Shown here piece after piece: positions 36,735-46,448 of a stretch of 64,000 bases of DNA. Made by a program: the position numbers and the translations under genes. The notes beneath the pieces were generated by a model, which searched no databases, was not told where the DNA came from, and worked only from the letters and a program-made list of their open reading frames with translations. Every line of letters begins with the position of its first letter. Within the stretch, counting starts at the first letter, position 1. The stretch comes from G963663365 sp963663365 (GTDB lineage Bacteria > Hinthialibacterota > Hinthialibacteria > Hinthialibacterales > G963663365): contig CAXXIH010000008.1 in assembly GCA_963663365.2 (NCBI GenBank), forward strand, positions 744,001 through 808,000, written 5' to 3'.

Positions 36735-36865
36735 CGCTTATTCTCCCTTTTTGGTTGTCAAAGCCTTCATAAACAGTCCACCCATTCACCTATTGACTCC
36801 AAGGGGTGGTTTAGATATATTCTAAATAATCCAGGTTACTGGAGGTGGAAGGTAACAAGCCTTCG

Positions 36866-36886
36866 CGGCCCGCAAGGGCCGTTTTT
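36866..36886 (+). terminator. Terminator-like hairpin facing the plus strand inside the operon
   Basis: CGGCCC-GCAA-GGGCCG followed by five Ts on the plus strand, between the DUF3800 gene and the helicase gene, both of which lie on the minus strand. On the minus strand there is no T-tract. No plus-strand gene precedes it. Confidence 0.75.
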
Positions 36887-36889
36887 CAA

Positions 36890-37672
36890 TTAAGGCAACC
36901 ATTTCCGTCCCCACCCCTCCAATTTACCACTTGGGCTTCGAAGATACTTTGATTCTTCGAGTATCTCCGCAATTTTCCCTCCGAACGGCGGCATCACGGA
37001 GCCAGTTTCCCGCTCTTGTCTCATGGACAAGTAACTTGGATGAGCAATAAGATCAGCAAGTTGCAGCCCCGTCACATTGAGCGCTTTGGGGCTCACCTTG
37101 AGTTCTTTGCTTGTTAGCCACTCCGCAAATACATCCGGCTCAACATAATCTGTACCTTCCGCATAAAGCCGTGTGTATGCATTTTTCAATCGCCTATCTT
37201 CTTTTCCTCCACGGCTTTCAGCCATCAAGTCCCCTTGCACTTCTATTCGTTGGAGCCATTGCACATATCTTTCTGCTAGCACTGTCAGTCCATAGTGATA
37301 GGGATCAAAGCGCCATGCTATGTATCGCTGGCGCTGTTCAAGTTTGTCTATTACAACGGTAATTACTCGATAATCCGTTTCTCGAAGGAGTCTAAGCAAC
37401 TCCTCATCGAAAGCATTTCTCAAATTTGAATCTCGCAATGCTTGAAAAGGATATTTACCCGACAGCAATTCCTTGCGATGAAGGACTACCGGCTCGTCTG
37501 GGTGCGAATTGAAATAGCGGGCTTTCAAATCTTCAAATGCCGGTCTTACGACGGCTGCTACATAATCAAGTTCCAGGATAACACCGGTTAGACTGAGATA
37601 ACGGTGATTGGGATTCTCGGATGCTGCAAAATCCGAATTCCCCACTTCGTCTATGTAAAGACGGTACTTCAA
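36890..37672 (-). CDS. DUF3800 protein
   Basis: 260 residues from a TTG start at 37672 with AAGGA upstream. 'YRLYIDEVGNSDFAASENPN' and 'GLQLADLIAHPSYLSMRQER' are the two conserved acidic blocks of DUF3800, an RNase H-like family of probable nucleases often found in mobile elements and defence islands. Acidic residues in YIDE, 'VITVVIDKLEQ' and LQLADL could form the active site. It is inserted between the methylase (48 bp upstream) and the DruE-like helicase (155 bp downstream). Confidence 0.85.
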   Translation of the reverse strand: MKYRLYIDEVGNSDFAASENPNHRYLSLTGVILELDYVAAVVRPAFEDLKARYFNSHPDEPVVLHRKELLSGKYPFQALRDSNLRNAFDEELLRLLRETDYRVITVVIDKLEQRQRYIAWRFDPYHYGLTVLAERYVQWLQRIEVQGDLMAESRGGKEDRRLKNAYTRLYAEGTDYVEPDVFAEWLTSKELKVSPKALNVTGLQLADLIAHPSYLSMRQERETGSVMPPFGGKIAEILEESKYLRSPSGKLEGWGRKWLP

Positions 37673-37720
37673 TTTTCAAATCCTTCACTAGGTTCTAAAC
37701 AATTCGTCCCGCACCATCCA

Positions 37721-40700
37721 CTAAAACAACATTCCCTCTCTTGGGGATTCTTCTTCAGGGGCTTTTTTGTTCTGTTTCTCGGTTTCTTCTTTTAGATACT
37801 GTTCCAGGGCTTCTTTGCTGCCTAAGAGTTCAATGGCGTCGGCTTCGCAGTGCTCCCAGGTCCAGCCGTAGCGGGGATCGCCCTTTTCAAACCGCTCGGG
37901 ATGCCATTCATGGCAACCTTCACGTTTGTAGATCAAAGCCCGGTCATGCCCCTTTTTCTGTGCAGCTTTGTCGTTGGTTATTTCGGGGATGCCTAAGATT
38001 TCGAAGAACTCATCATTGCTAAGATCGCCAACCGTCTCCGCCGACCAGGCCCCATCTTTGAGCTTGCGAAAGGCCCTTGCGGCGAGGCCGGTCAGCCGTT
38101 CTTCGTAGGGGAGTTCTTTATCGACACGCCAGAAGCCTTTAGGATCGCTCGGATCGTTACGCACAATCCAATCAAAGTCATCCGGTTCCAAACCATAAAG
38201 GTCAGCACAAATTGCGTCGATCTCTACACGTAATCGCAGACGGTCCGCTTCAGTCACCGCCCACCAGTGCTTCCATTCGTTCGTATCTAGGGAATCAACT
38301 AACTTTCTTACCAATAGCCATTGAGGAACATATAGCCTATGAACCATCGCCAATCTTAACCCATTTTTAAGAAAATATGAATCTAAAGATGTTTCTAAGA
38401 TTGCATCACAGACGGGCAATTCCTCAACAATAAACCGATTTAATGTTGTCCCAACAAGACGGCTTCGCGTTGCGAAGTCAAAGCATATCGAATTCATTAT
38501 GCTCATCAATTTAAGGTGAGTGATTCCTTGATGCTTTATATTTCTAAGTGTTGGAACTTTATTGCCACAAGCAGTGTCAACAAGAATTGTGCTAATAAAG
38601 GTCCTGGTATTTGTGGCTGAACCGACATCCATAAATCCGATTTTTATTCCATATTGTGCTTTTTCCCAAACATGATATTTTTCTTCTGCTACCAGAAACT
38701 GTGGTTCAATCGTCTTTTCATCGAATAGTATATCTCTCCAAACCGCACTTCTCCCACGCCCGCTCACCCAACCTTTTTCGGAAAAATCAAATTGCCCGAC
38801 CATACGACCTTCATATAAAGGCAAAGCAATATCACCATCAGGATCAACCCAGTGCCCAAATACATCCGGCCTATAACCACGTTGTTCCCACCAGGGGCGG
38901 GGTTTAAAATGTCTCGAATCATTGGTCATGTGAAATTCAGTAGCGTACTCAATTTCCCAGCCTGGATGTTTATCGCCGATACGAATGGAATTTTCATAAA
39001 CCTTGCGGCAAATCTCCAAATCGCGCTTTGTGCTGACTTCAGGAATTGACTTACTGCAAGGAGAGAAGAGAGAAATGTTTTTGCGGTCAAAGCTAAAGAC
39101 TGGGGGATTTTTGCAATCCCAATCTTCAAGATCATGAACCATGAAGGCGACTTGCATTTGCGTAGCAGTTTGACGACGGTCAATGATGGTCGGTGCAAAT
39201 TTGAACCGGCTATCTATGGGAAATATCTTTTTCCGGTTCTCAAAACTAAAGAGCCACTCCCATGTGCATTTGTCCAAGAATAACTCGCGTAACATACCGG
39301 AGCCTTGGTCTGTATAGAGCCCGGAAGGAACCAGCATCCCCAGGCGGCCGGTTTGATTGAGTAAGGCGTGAGAAATTTCTAAGAACAACTTATAAGTATT
39401 GAGGTCCGCACTGCCTTGATAACAGAATGGATGTTTTTTACCGCTGTAGGAATTCCGTTTTTGGCGTATCAGTCCCCACAAACCGTGAAGCCTTTTGTTC
39501 TCTTTTGAAATAGGAGTTTTCATCAAACTGACATCAAACGGCGATTGCGCACATTTAACCCAATTGGAGAGCGCCTTAAAATTGGCGCAATAATCGAACC
39601 AGCGTTTTTCGATGTCAGGATCGTCTTGAAAAAGTTCGTTCTGCACTCTTAAGGCGTATTGCTTATCGTACATACGGTAGAGCGGATCATGGATGCCAAA
39701 AAACTCCTTCGAATTCGGTTTCATGACCTCCCACGGCGGGTTGCCCAAAACGCAGTCGAAACCGTGACGTTCGGGTGTGAAGACATCGGGAAATTCCAAT
39801 TCCCAATGGAAAAAACGCAATTGATGCACAAGGTGTTCGAGGATTTCGCTCCGTTCATTGGTGGTTTTATGAAACGATTCCGGCGTGGGGACATGGGCAA
39901 CAGAGTGTTCATCCATGGGCCAGAACCAAACCGCGCACCAACGGTCCATAGCGGCCTTTAGCGCGTTGATGGATGGATTCTCAATAACGTATTCGCGGTA
40001 GTAAGCTTCACGGCTCTCCGTTTCATGGGCGCGAAGTTTGTGTAATGCATCATAGTTCTCATAGGCGCGGCCCAGGACATCCTCGACCTGAGTGACGCCC
40101 TCACCCATATCGATTGCCTGAATCCCCGCATCGATGACCCGGCGCATTTCACTCTTGATGATTCCATCTCCCGGTCGGCGTCCGTTGTCCTGTTTTTCAC
40201 CTTTTAAGAATGTCTCGATACGCTCCGTACGGGGGCCTTTCGTGTTGCTGTCGAGATCGTCCCCGCCGCTCCGCTCCCAAGCGCGCATGGGGTAATCCTG
40301 CACACGATCCATCCAGCAACCCACCAGAGCGTTGCCCGTTTTGATTTTGTGATCGAGGAACGTGAACGGCAAAGCCCGGTCCATGGTTTCAACCCACAAT
40401 GAGACACGGGCCAGTTCGACCGCCAGGGGGTTGATATCCACACCGTAAATACACCGCTCGACAATATGCCGCCGGAGAATGGCGCGTACGGCTTCATCAA
40501 ACGCCTGGCCGTTGGAAGCATCATCAGGCAAGCGGGGGACGCGCTCTTCACCGGTGCGGCCCGTAGCAGGCGTTCCTAACGGCAAAGTCAAATTGCGAGC
40601 GGCATCCCGATCCTCAAGCCCCCGGTGGACTTCCAGCGACTTGTAGAGCGCATCGGTCAGGTAATGAAGCGCGGCGACTAGAAACGAAGCACTGCCACAT

Positions 40701-42721
40701 GAAGGGTCGCAAACCTTCAGTTCAAGAATCTCTTCGGGCTTTTTCGGCAGAAGCTCACTATAATTGCCGGTCTCGTAACAGAGCGGTTCCAAGGTGCGAT
40801 GCGCGGTCGGCACAGCAAGGCGTTTCTTGGTGTAGAACGTTCCCGTACCCTTGCGTGTATTTCCGGCGCGAACCAGATAAAACTCGCCGGTGGCCACCAC
40901 GCGGCGGATCATCTTCTTTGCTTCGGCTTCGACAATTTCACGATATTGGCTATCGGATTGTGTCTTCTTTTGCTTGGGAACTCTGCCGGTCAATAGAACC
41001 GCTTCGCACGCCCATTTCCTGGCCCGCGCCTCAGATTCTTCAGCATCGAGTATGCCGCGCGGTTCGACTTCCTCTTCCGCCGGTTGCTCTTCGTCTTCGA
41101 CGCTTTCTTCCTCTTCAACATCCTCCGGCGTTTCTTCCAACTCATCAGCGGAATCTTCCCCTGAGTCTTCGTCGTCCGCATCCGGCGTTTTATCGGCTTT
41201 TTCTTTGGCGAGTTTGGTTATCAGCTCTTTAAGCGCTTTGGGATCGCGCTCCAACATAGTTTCCAGACGATTCAACGGCAGGACCGGCTCACGGCCCAGG
41301 TTGAGAAAGACCTGCGGGCCGTCCTTGGGACTCGACCGGCGCAGACGATAATCGAGCAGAGCTTCGTAAATCAGGCCGATAAGTTCGGTCTCCAAATGGG
41401 AGTAATCGACCGGCCCTTCGACGTAGGTCTTTTGCCTTCCTTTCACAATAGGCACGCGGCCCCAAAGCAGTTTGCGCAAGACTTCGTAAATCGTTACATC
41501 AATTACTTGAATAGACCGTTCCAGAATGTAGAGCGCTCGTGAGACAGGATCGCCGGACTCTTTTTCCCCAGGCTCAAAAAGCGCGCCGCCATACGCAGGA
41601 CAGGGAAAATTACCATGCCGGGAACCTTGATGAATCAGACAAAAAAGCCCGGCGAGCCGGGGCCAAGCCCAGAAGCGATTGTATAGCGTATGTTTTCCAT
41701 CCGTTTCCTGGGCGCGATACAGCAATTCATAAAGCGAACGGACTCCGTACGAGTCGTGATAAGCGCCTTCATCGACCGGAAGCAAATTGCGCGACTCTGC
41801 AAAGAGACAAACCACAAACCGCATAATGATGCGTACCGTGGCCTGATAGAGCGCTTCATAAACTTCGGTATCGCGAAGGCGTTCTTTCCCGCAGCACTGC
41901 ACCGGCTCCAAAAGGTCTTGGTCGGCGATACCGGCGGTTGAAACTTCAAGCAACAGCCGTTCGACCGCTTCCCGAACGTTTTCCTGTAATACATTTGAGA
42001 GATCGGCTTGCCGGGTACGCGATTCTTGAATAGATGCCAAGAGCGGCCTGGATGGCTTTTCGTAATCCGGCACTCCGTGCAAGGAATCTTTAGAAAGGAG
42101 CAAACGGAATCCGGCCAGCTCCTCCGCACCTTCGCCTTCATCCAACCAACGTTGGGTTTCCCACTCACACCACGCTTCAAAATCCAACCCGGCGAAAATC
42201 AAACGAAACTGCAAACCGTTGGTCATCAAACCCAACGGTTGCCCCGTTCCGCGCAACAGTTCCAGAAAACGCGCATAGGTATTGCGCCCCCGGCCGCGTC
42301 CCAATTTCCGGGAGGTGTCGGCGAGAATAAAAAGCGCAGGATGTTGCTCATCATTGCCCGCAACAACCCTGTGCGGGCGCAATGTTTCCGAACGCGAGCC
42401 GATGCGTATAACTTTTTTGAAAACTTCAGGAATATCTTGTTGCTTTGCGATTTGGGTGTGATCGTATCCCAAAAACTTTTCCAACAAGACATCCGTCCAT
42501 TGCAGGACGGTGTTGGTGTCAATCTCTTTTTTTTTGTTCTCACCGCCCCGGGTCAGAGGCTCGATCAAACGGCGGTAAATGTCCCGAAGGTTCAGGCTCA
42601 AGTATTCCGGCACAGGAGCGGGAGCCGTAGGAAAACGTTCTTGCATAACCACGGGCGAAAGTAAAAGGCCATGGTGACGAAGCCGTTCCCACCACGTGTG
42701 TTGTGTTTGGAGAACTGTCAT
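37721..42721 (-). CDS. Giant N6-adenine DNA methylase (DrmMI/PglX-like)
   Basis: 1666 residues; ATG 42721 overlaps the stop of the upstream helicase (ATGA). A helical N-terminal region (to about 480), an extremely acidic linker (about 505-570, ADDEDSGEDSADELEETPED), SAM-binding motif I CDPSCGSASFLVAAL (about 670), and catalytic motif IV LGNPPWEVMK (about 992) of the Eco57I/PglX class. Target-recognition segments follow (GRLGMLVPSGLYTDQGSGM). It should methylate adenine in host DNA to mark self. Similar proteins are DISARM DrmMI and BREX PglX; position next to a DrmD-like helicase favours DrmMI. Confidence 0.85.
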   Translation of the reverse strand: MTVLQTQHTWWERLRHHGLLLSPVVMQERFPTAPAPVPEYLSLNLRDIYRRLIEPLTRGGENKKKEIDTNTVLQWTDVLLEKFLGYDHTQIAKQQDIPEVFKKVIRIGSRSETLRPHRVVAGNDEQHPALFILADTSRKLGRGRGRNTYARFLELLRGTGQPLGLMTNGLQFRLIFAGLDFEAWCEWETQRWLDEGEGAEELAGFRLLLSKDSLHGVPDYEKPSRPLLASIQESRTRQADLSNVLQENVREAVERLLLEVSTAGIADQDLLEPVQCCGKERLRDTEVYEALYQATVRIIMRFVVCLFAESRNLLPVDEGAYHDSYGVRSLYELLYRAQETDGKHTLYNRFWAWPRLAGLFCLIHQGSRHGNFPCPAYGGALFEPGEKESGDPVSRALYILERSIQVIDVTIYEVLRKLLWGRVPIVKGRQKTYVEGPVDYSHLETELIGLIYEALLDYRLRRSSPKDGPQVFLNLGREPVLPLNRLETMLERDPKALKELITKLAKEKADKTPDADDEDSGEDSADELEETPEDVEEEESVEDEEQPAEEEVEPRGILDAEESEARARKWACEAVLLTGRVPKQKKTQSDSQYREIVEAEAKKMIRRVVATGEFYLVRAGNTRKGTGTFYTKKRLAVPTAHRTLEPLCYETGNYSELLPKKPEEILELKVCDPSCGSASFLVAALHYLTDALYKSLEVHRGLEDRDAARNLTLPLGTPATGRTGEERVPRLPDDASNGQAFDEAVRAILRRHIVERCIYGVDINPLAVELARVSLWVETMDRALPFTFLDHKIKTGNALVGCWMDRVQDYPMRAWERSGGDDLDSNTKGPRTERIETFLKGEKQDNGRRPGDGIIKSEMRRVIDAGIQAIDMGEGVTQVEDVLGRAYENYDALHKLRAHETESREAYYREYVIENPSINALKAAMDRWCAVWFWPMDEHSVAHVPTPESFHKTTNERSEILEHLVHQLRFFHWELEFPDVFTPERHGFDCVLGNPPWEVMKPNSKEFFGIHDPLYRMYDKQYALRVQNELFQDDPDIEKRWFDYCANFKALSNWVKCAQSPFDVSLMKTPISKENKRLHGLWGLIRQKRNSYSGKKHPFCYQGSADLNTYKLFLEISHALLNQTGRLGMLVPSGLYTDQGSGMLRELFLDKCTWEWLFSFENRKKIFPIDSRFKFAPTIIDRRQTATQMQVAFMVHDLEDWDCKNPPVFSFDRKNISLFSPCSKSIPEVSTKRDLEICRKVYENSIRIGDKHPGWEIEYATEFHMTNDSRHFKPRPWWEQRGYRPDVFGHWVDPDGDIALPLYEGRMVGQFDFSEKGWVSGRGRSAVWRDILFDEKTIEPQFLVAEEKYHVWEKAQYGIKIGFMDVGSATNTRTFISTILVDTACGNKVPTLRNIKHQGITHLKLMSIMNSICFDFATRSRLVGTTLNRFIVEELPVCDAILETSLDSYFLKNGLRLAMVHRLYVPQWLLVRKLVDSLDTNEWKHWWAVTEADRLRLRVEIDAICADLYGLEPDDFDWIVRNDPSDPKGFWRVDKELPYEERLTGLAARAFRKLKDGAWSAETVGDLSNDEFFEILGIPEITNDKAAQKKGHDRALIYKREGCHEWHPERFEKGDPRYGWTWEHCEADAIELLGSKEALEQYLKEETEKQNKKAPEEESPREGMLF

Positions 42722-45700
42722 CGGGATAAGTCCTCCTTTGTGGCGGGCACGAGATAAAGCATAGCCAGCGGGAGTACACGGGCGTCCCGCAACGTGTACC
42801 GCTTTTCAATCACGGCGGTGCGCCGTTTCTGCTCGGTTTCAAGACTTGTTCGCGTTTGCTCAAAATCCTGTTTTAAGAGTCTGATCCGATCTTCGATGCT
42901 CTTTTTCTCGCTCTCCATAGCAAGGCGATGTTCTTCAAAGAGAAGCCTCTGAACTGCTTGCGCTTCCAGTTTGCGAAATTTCTCCGCAAGGTCCTTTAAC
43001 TCTTTATCGGAACTACGATCCCGTAGTTCTTTGAAGCGTTGCGCGTAACTCTCTTTTTGGAGTTTCCGCTCTTCCTTCAAGATATCTTTTGCAGTCTTTT
43101 GCACTTCAGAATCGAATTCCTTCTGCCGGGCATCCATATAGGTTTCGAGCGCCTTGGAATGCGCCACGAATTTGCCCCGGAAGATCCGCGCCCAATCATC
43201 GAGCCGCGCCTGGCTTGCGATCCGAATCGGCTCGGCGCGTAAGACATCCTCTGCAAACTCATGTTCGGCGGGTGTAAGCACATTCCCGTCAATGCGGAAA
43301 ACTGTTGAATGCACTTCATCGTGCATCGGCTCGCGGAGTTCGTTGACCGCCGTGGTTATGTAATAAAAGACGAGCAAGGCCTCGAAACTCGAATCATGCA
43401 ACGCGGCAATCGACCAACGTTCGATGGGTTGCTTTCCATGTCCGCTGTGGAGTTGCCGGGATAGCGTTGCCATCGCCTGGCGCATGACGGGATGGCTCAA
43501 GCGCAAAAGTTGTTGATGGTTTCGCAAACGCAGAATCCGGTGGTCACCGATTTCTTCTTCAACGCAGGCTGTATCGAAAGCGAGTTCCATCCGGTCTCCG
43601 GATACCCCGGTTGTAAGTGTTTCTCGAACCAGCGGCGCCCAACCGGAAGGAGAACGAAGACGGTAGAATCCATCGCGGTCCGGGATCGCCTCCAGTGCAC
43701 CGTTTCCCTCAACCTCCACGGCTGTTTCCAAGACCTCACGTAATGCATCGGGAGTCACACCAAAAACATGCTGCGAGTATTCTAGTTTATCAGAGGCTCG
43801 CGCGTTGCTCTCTTTGATCTCTTCCGCTGTATTCAATCCCAGTTCGGATTGCGGTGCATCGGCCTCTTCGGCTTGGTCTATCAATGACTGGATTTCGGCA
43901 TCGGTCCGGCTCTGCCCAGCCAAGTGCGACTGCAAGACGTTATCGAATACGGCTTCCACACTGCCCAAGTCTTCGCGAACCTGAACGACCTTTCTGGCAA
44001 CACGGAACAGGAAATCCAAGTCTTCGTCTTGATCCGTGTGGAAATAGTAGGTGCACACCGTCCGAAACTGCCCGTAACGCGATACGCGGCCATTGCGCTG
44101 AAGAAGTTTTGTCGGCGACCAAGGGATGTCGTAATGAATCACCCAACGGCAACAGTTCTGCATGTTGATGCCTTCAGAAGCGGCATCCGTCGCCAAGAGC
44201 AGGCGCACAGCGGCGTCGGGATCTTCAAACTCCCTTTGCACAGACTCAAACTCTGTGGGGCGAATTCCTCCATATAAGAGCTGCATCGTGTTCTGGTCGA
44301 ATCCTTCTTGGATGAGCCGTTGCTGCAAATAAAGGAGGGTTTCTTTGTATTCCGTAAACACGATAAGCCGCTCGTCATCCCGCAACTTACCGTCCTGGAA
44401 AAGGCTCTGTTTAATCCACTGCACAAGCTTTTCCGTTTTTGAGTCGGAACGGCCGGCAAATTTAGCAAAGAGTTTCCGGTCCTCAGGATTATGCAAGTCC
44501 GGACCCAAGCGGGAGATTTCATCCGGCCCGTATCCCAGCTCATTCAGGATATCCGTTACACGGGTAATCGGGTTTTCGAGAGCAGGTTCTTTGCGCCGAA
44601 GCCATGCCGTGCCGTGGCGGACAGCATCCTCTTCAACACGAGTTTTCTCATCATCACTTTTGAGTTCGGAATCCGCTTCGACCATGGCCGAATGTGCAAG
44701 GTCGAATAAGGTCTCTTCTTCGAGTTCTTCGTCCGGCCGCAAATGCCGCCACCAGGTGCGCGCAAAAGCGAAGGGGCAAGAAAGCAATCGTTTGGTCAGC
44801 ATCGAGAAAACAAACCGGCAGACATTGCGGGCCGAATGACTGCTATCTATCGCCGCCAGGGTCAAAGCATTTTTCCGGTATTCTCTAAGCGCGTCAAAAA
44901 GGCGTTGTTCCGGTGAGGTTAGCTCGATGTCAATCTGTTCCGGATCTTCTTGTTTGGCAAAAGGCGCTTTGAGGGAATACTCGTTGATGTCATCTTTCAG
45001 ACGGCGGATGCGGATTTGATTGAGATTTTCTTTGTCATCTTTACTCAATTCGGCGGTCATCTGAAAACGGACCGGATCGAGCAATTCCAATAGTCCCGAG
45101 AAACTGATGGTGTTTCCGTTATGCGGTGTGGCTGATAAGAAAATCCTGTGCTCGAAAAGAAAGCGAATATCGCGCAAGAGGCGCGTCCGCAGGCTGGCGC
45201 GGTTGGTACCGGCAGGAGCGAAGTTGTGGCTTTCATCGACAATCAACAGGTCCCATGACGGATGCGCAGAACCATTGCCCCCCGGAGTGTGTCTTTTGCC
45301 ACTTCCCGACGCTTGCAGAAACTGGTCCCGGACATCCTCGATCCGCAAATAATCCATGGAAGTGATAATCCGAGAATGAGTCTTCCAGGGATTGGTGTCG
45401 ATGCCCATCTCGCGTCGAATCCGGAACGTCGAATCAGAATCGATAATCTCGAATTTCAGGTTGAACTTTCGGTCCAGTTCACGCCGCCATTGCCTCTGCA
45501 ATAAGGCAGGGCAAAGGATCAATACTCTCCGGATTCGCCGCCGCAATAGCATTTCTTGGAGCACAAGCCCCGCTTGGATGGTTTTTCCGATACCCACACC
45601 ATCGCATAAAAGGAGGCTAACCCGGGGCATTTCCAATGCACGAAGCACCGGTGCAAGCTGGTAAGCATGGACCTGGATCGCTGAGTTCCAAACCGAAAGC

Positions 45701-46041
45701 AGCGGTTCTTGAGAGATATCCCCCGTGCGATGCAGCCGGTTCAGACGCGTCCAACGGTGCGCATTTACAAACGCCCGCAATGCCCGGGGTCTGTCCGGAT
45801 CGGCTTCACCGGCGCGAGGCAGGGAGGTTTTCCCGAGAATTGTTGCGCCAACCTCAAACTCCCAAAGCACGGTGTCCGACTCGGGGTGGCGGATGTCATC
45901 CAGGTATTGGACTTCAACCAAATGCAGGCGGCCCTGGGTGCCCGTATCGTAGGCGTTTACGGCCCGTATAGTGGCCAGCCGCCCGCGCAGCATTGCCGCT
46001 TGGCCGACCTCAGGGATATTGGCGCTGTCGAGAGGACTCAT
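42718..46041 (-). CDS. SNF2-type helicase (DISARM DrmD-like)
   Basis: 1107 residues; ATG 46041 has AGGGGAG six bases upstream. Walker A is CDGVGIGKTIQAG (about residue 150) where the family usually has DDVGLGKT; Walker B LLIVDESHNF (about 270); SATPHNG; C-terminal lobe FTEYKETLLYLQQRL, 'LLATDAASEGINMQNC' and QRNGRVSRYGQ (motif VI). The C-terminal 150 residues are a long coiled coil (KEERKLQKESYAQRFKELRD). This agrees with DrmD, the first gene of class 1 DISARM. It heads the operon and overlaps the methylase by 4 bp. Confidence 0.8.
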   Translation of the reverse strand: MSPLDSANIPEVGQAAMLRGRLATIRAVNAYDTGTQGRLHLVEVQYLDDIRHPESDTVLWEFEVGATILGKTSLPRAGEADPDRPRALRAFVNAHRWTRLNRLHRTGDISQEPLLSVWNSAIQVHAYQLAPVLRALEMPRVSLLLCDGVGIGKTIQAGLVLQEMLLRRRIRRVLILCPALLQRQWRRELDRKFNLKFEIIDSDSTFRIRREMGIDTNPWKTHSRIITSMDYLRIEDVRDQFLQASGSGKRHTPGGNGSAHPSWDLLIVDESHNFAPAGTNRASLRTRLLRDIRFLFEHRIFLSATPHNGNTISFSGLLELLDPVRFQMTAELSKDDKENLNQIRIRRLKDDINEYSLKAPFAKQEDPEQIDIELTSPEQRLFDALREYRKNALTLAAIDSSHSARNVCRFVFSMLTKRLLSCPFAFARTWWRHLRPDEELEEETLFDLAHSAMVEADSELKSDDEKTRVEEDAVRHGTAWLRRKEPALENPITRVTDILNELGYGPDEISRLGPDLHNPEDRKLFAKFAGRSDSKTEKLVQWIKQSLFQDGKLRDDERLIVFTEYKETLLYLQQRLIQEGFDQNTMQLLYGGIRPTEFESVQREFEDPDAAVRLLLATDAASEGINMQNCCRWVIHYDIPWSPTKLLQRNGRVSRYGQFRTVCTYYFHTDQDEDLDFLFRVARKVVQVREDLGSVEAVFDNVLQSHLAGQSRTDAEIQSLIDQAEEADAPQSELGLNTAEEIKESNARASDKLEYSQHVFGVTPDALREVLETAVEVEGNGALEAIPDRDGFYRLRSPSGWAPLVRETLTTGVSGDRMELAFDTACVEEEIGDHRILRLRNHQQLLRLSHPVMRQAMATLSRQLHSGHGKQPIERWSIAALHDSSFEALLVFYYITTAVNELREPMHDEVHSTVFRIDGNVLTPAEHEFAEDVLRAEPIRIASQARLDDWARIFRGKFVAHSKALETYMDARQKEFDSEVQKTAKDILKEERKLQKESYAQRFKELRDRSSDKELKDLAEKFRKLEAQAVQRLLFEEHRLAMESEKKSIEDRIRLLKQDFEQTRTSLETEQKRRTAVIEKRYTLRDARVLPLAMLYLVPATKEDLSR

Positions 46042-46131
46042 TGAAACTCCCCTTTACCTTTTGCTCCGGAACATACAATTACATAGACAGTAGCACGATC
46101 AGGTAAAGGGGTTAATCCCGGATTCAGGGGG

Positions 46132-46154
46132 GTGCAGTACTAGAAATTCTGCAC
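46132..46154. promoter_or_regulatory. Dyad in the promoter region of the defence operon
   Basis: GTGCAG-TACTAGAAATT-CTGCAC, a 6+6 inverted repeat 90 bases upstream of the DrmD-like start and also upstream of the divergent small gene at 46236. A candidate operator; no regulator gene is adjacent. Confidence 0.35.
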
Positions 46155-46235
46155 TTAAATCGTCATCTGAGACTGCCGTTCAGTACCTGTTTGACTCGGC
46201 ACAAAAGGTCATGCTTGAATCAAAGCAGATGAGCC

Positions 46236-46448
46236 ATGGAAGAAATCGGAAAATGCAAGGATTGTCTTTGGTGGGAGCCGATCCGCAGTAGTGATCCGCA
46301 ACTTAAAAATCGCGGCCAATGCCATCTGAATCCCCCTTTTCTGATAGGGCAAGATGGAACAAGTATCTGGCCGGTCACAACGTCTAATGGTTGGTTTGGG
46401 GAGTGGCAATCAAAGACCTTGCATCAAGCAGATGGTAAAGAAAGTTGA
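46236..46448 (+). CDS. Small Cys-rich phage-type protein
   Basis: 70 residues. KCKDCLWWEP, then GQCHLNPP and WPVTTSNGWFGEWQ, is a recurrent pattern of short proteins in phages and satellites (CxxCxWW, GxCxxNPP, WPxT, GEW), probably a small zinc or iron-sulfur site; the family usually has a fourth Cys before GEW, replaced here by Phe. Divergent from the defence operon. Function unknown. Confidence 0.7.
   Translation: MEEIGKCKDCLWWEPIRSSDPQLKNRGQCHLNPPFLIGQDGTSIWPVTTSNGWFGEWQSKTLHQADGKES

Noticed and set aside
41635..42180. 181-codon minus-strand frame inside the methylase gene
   Set aside because: A shadow in another frame of a gene with clear catalytic motifs.
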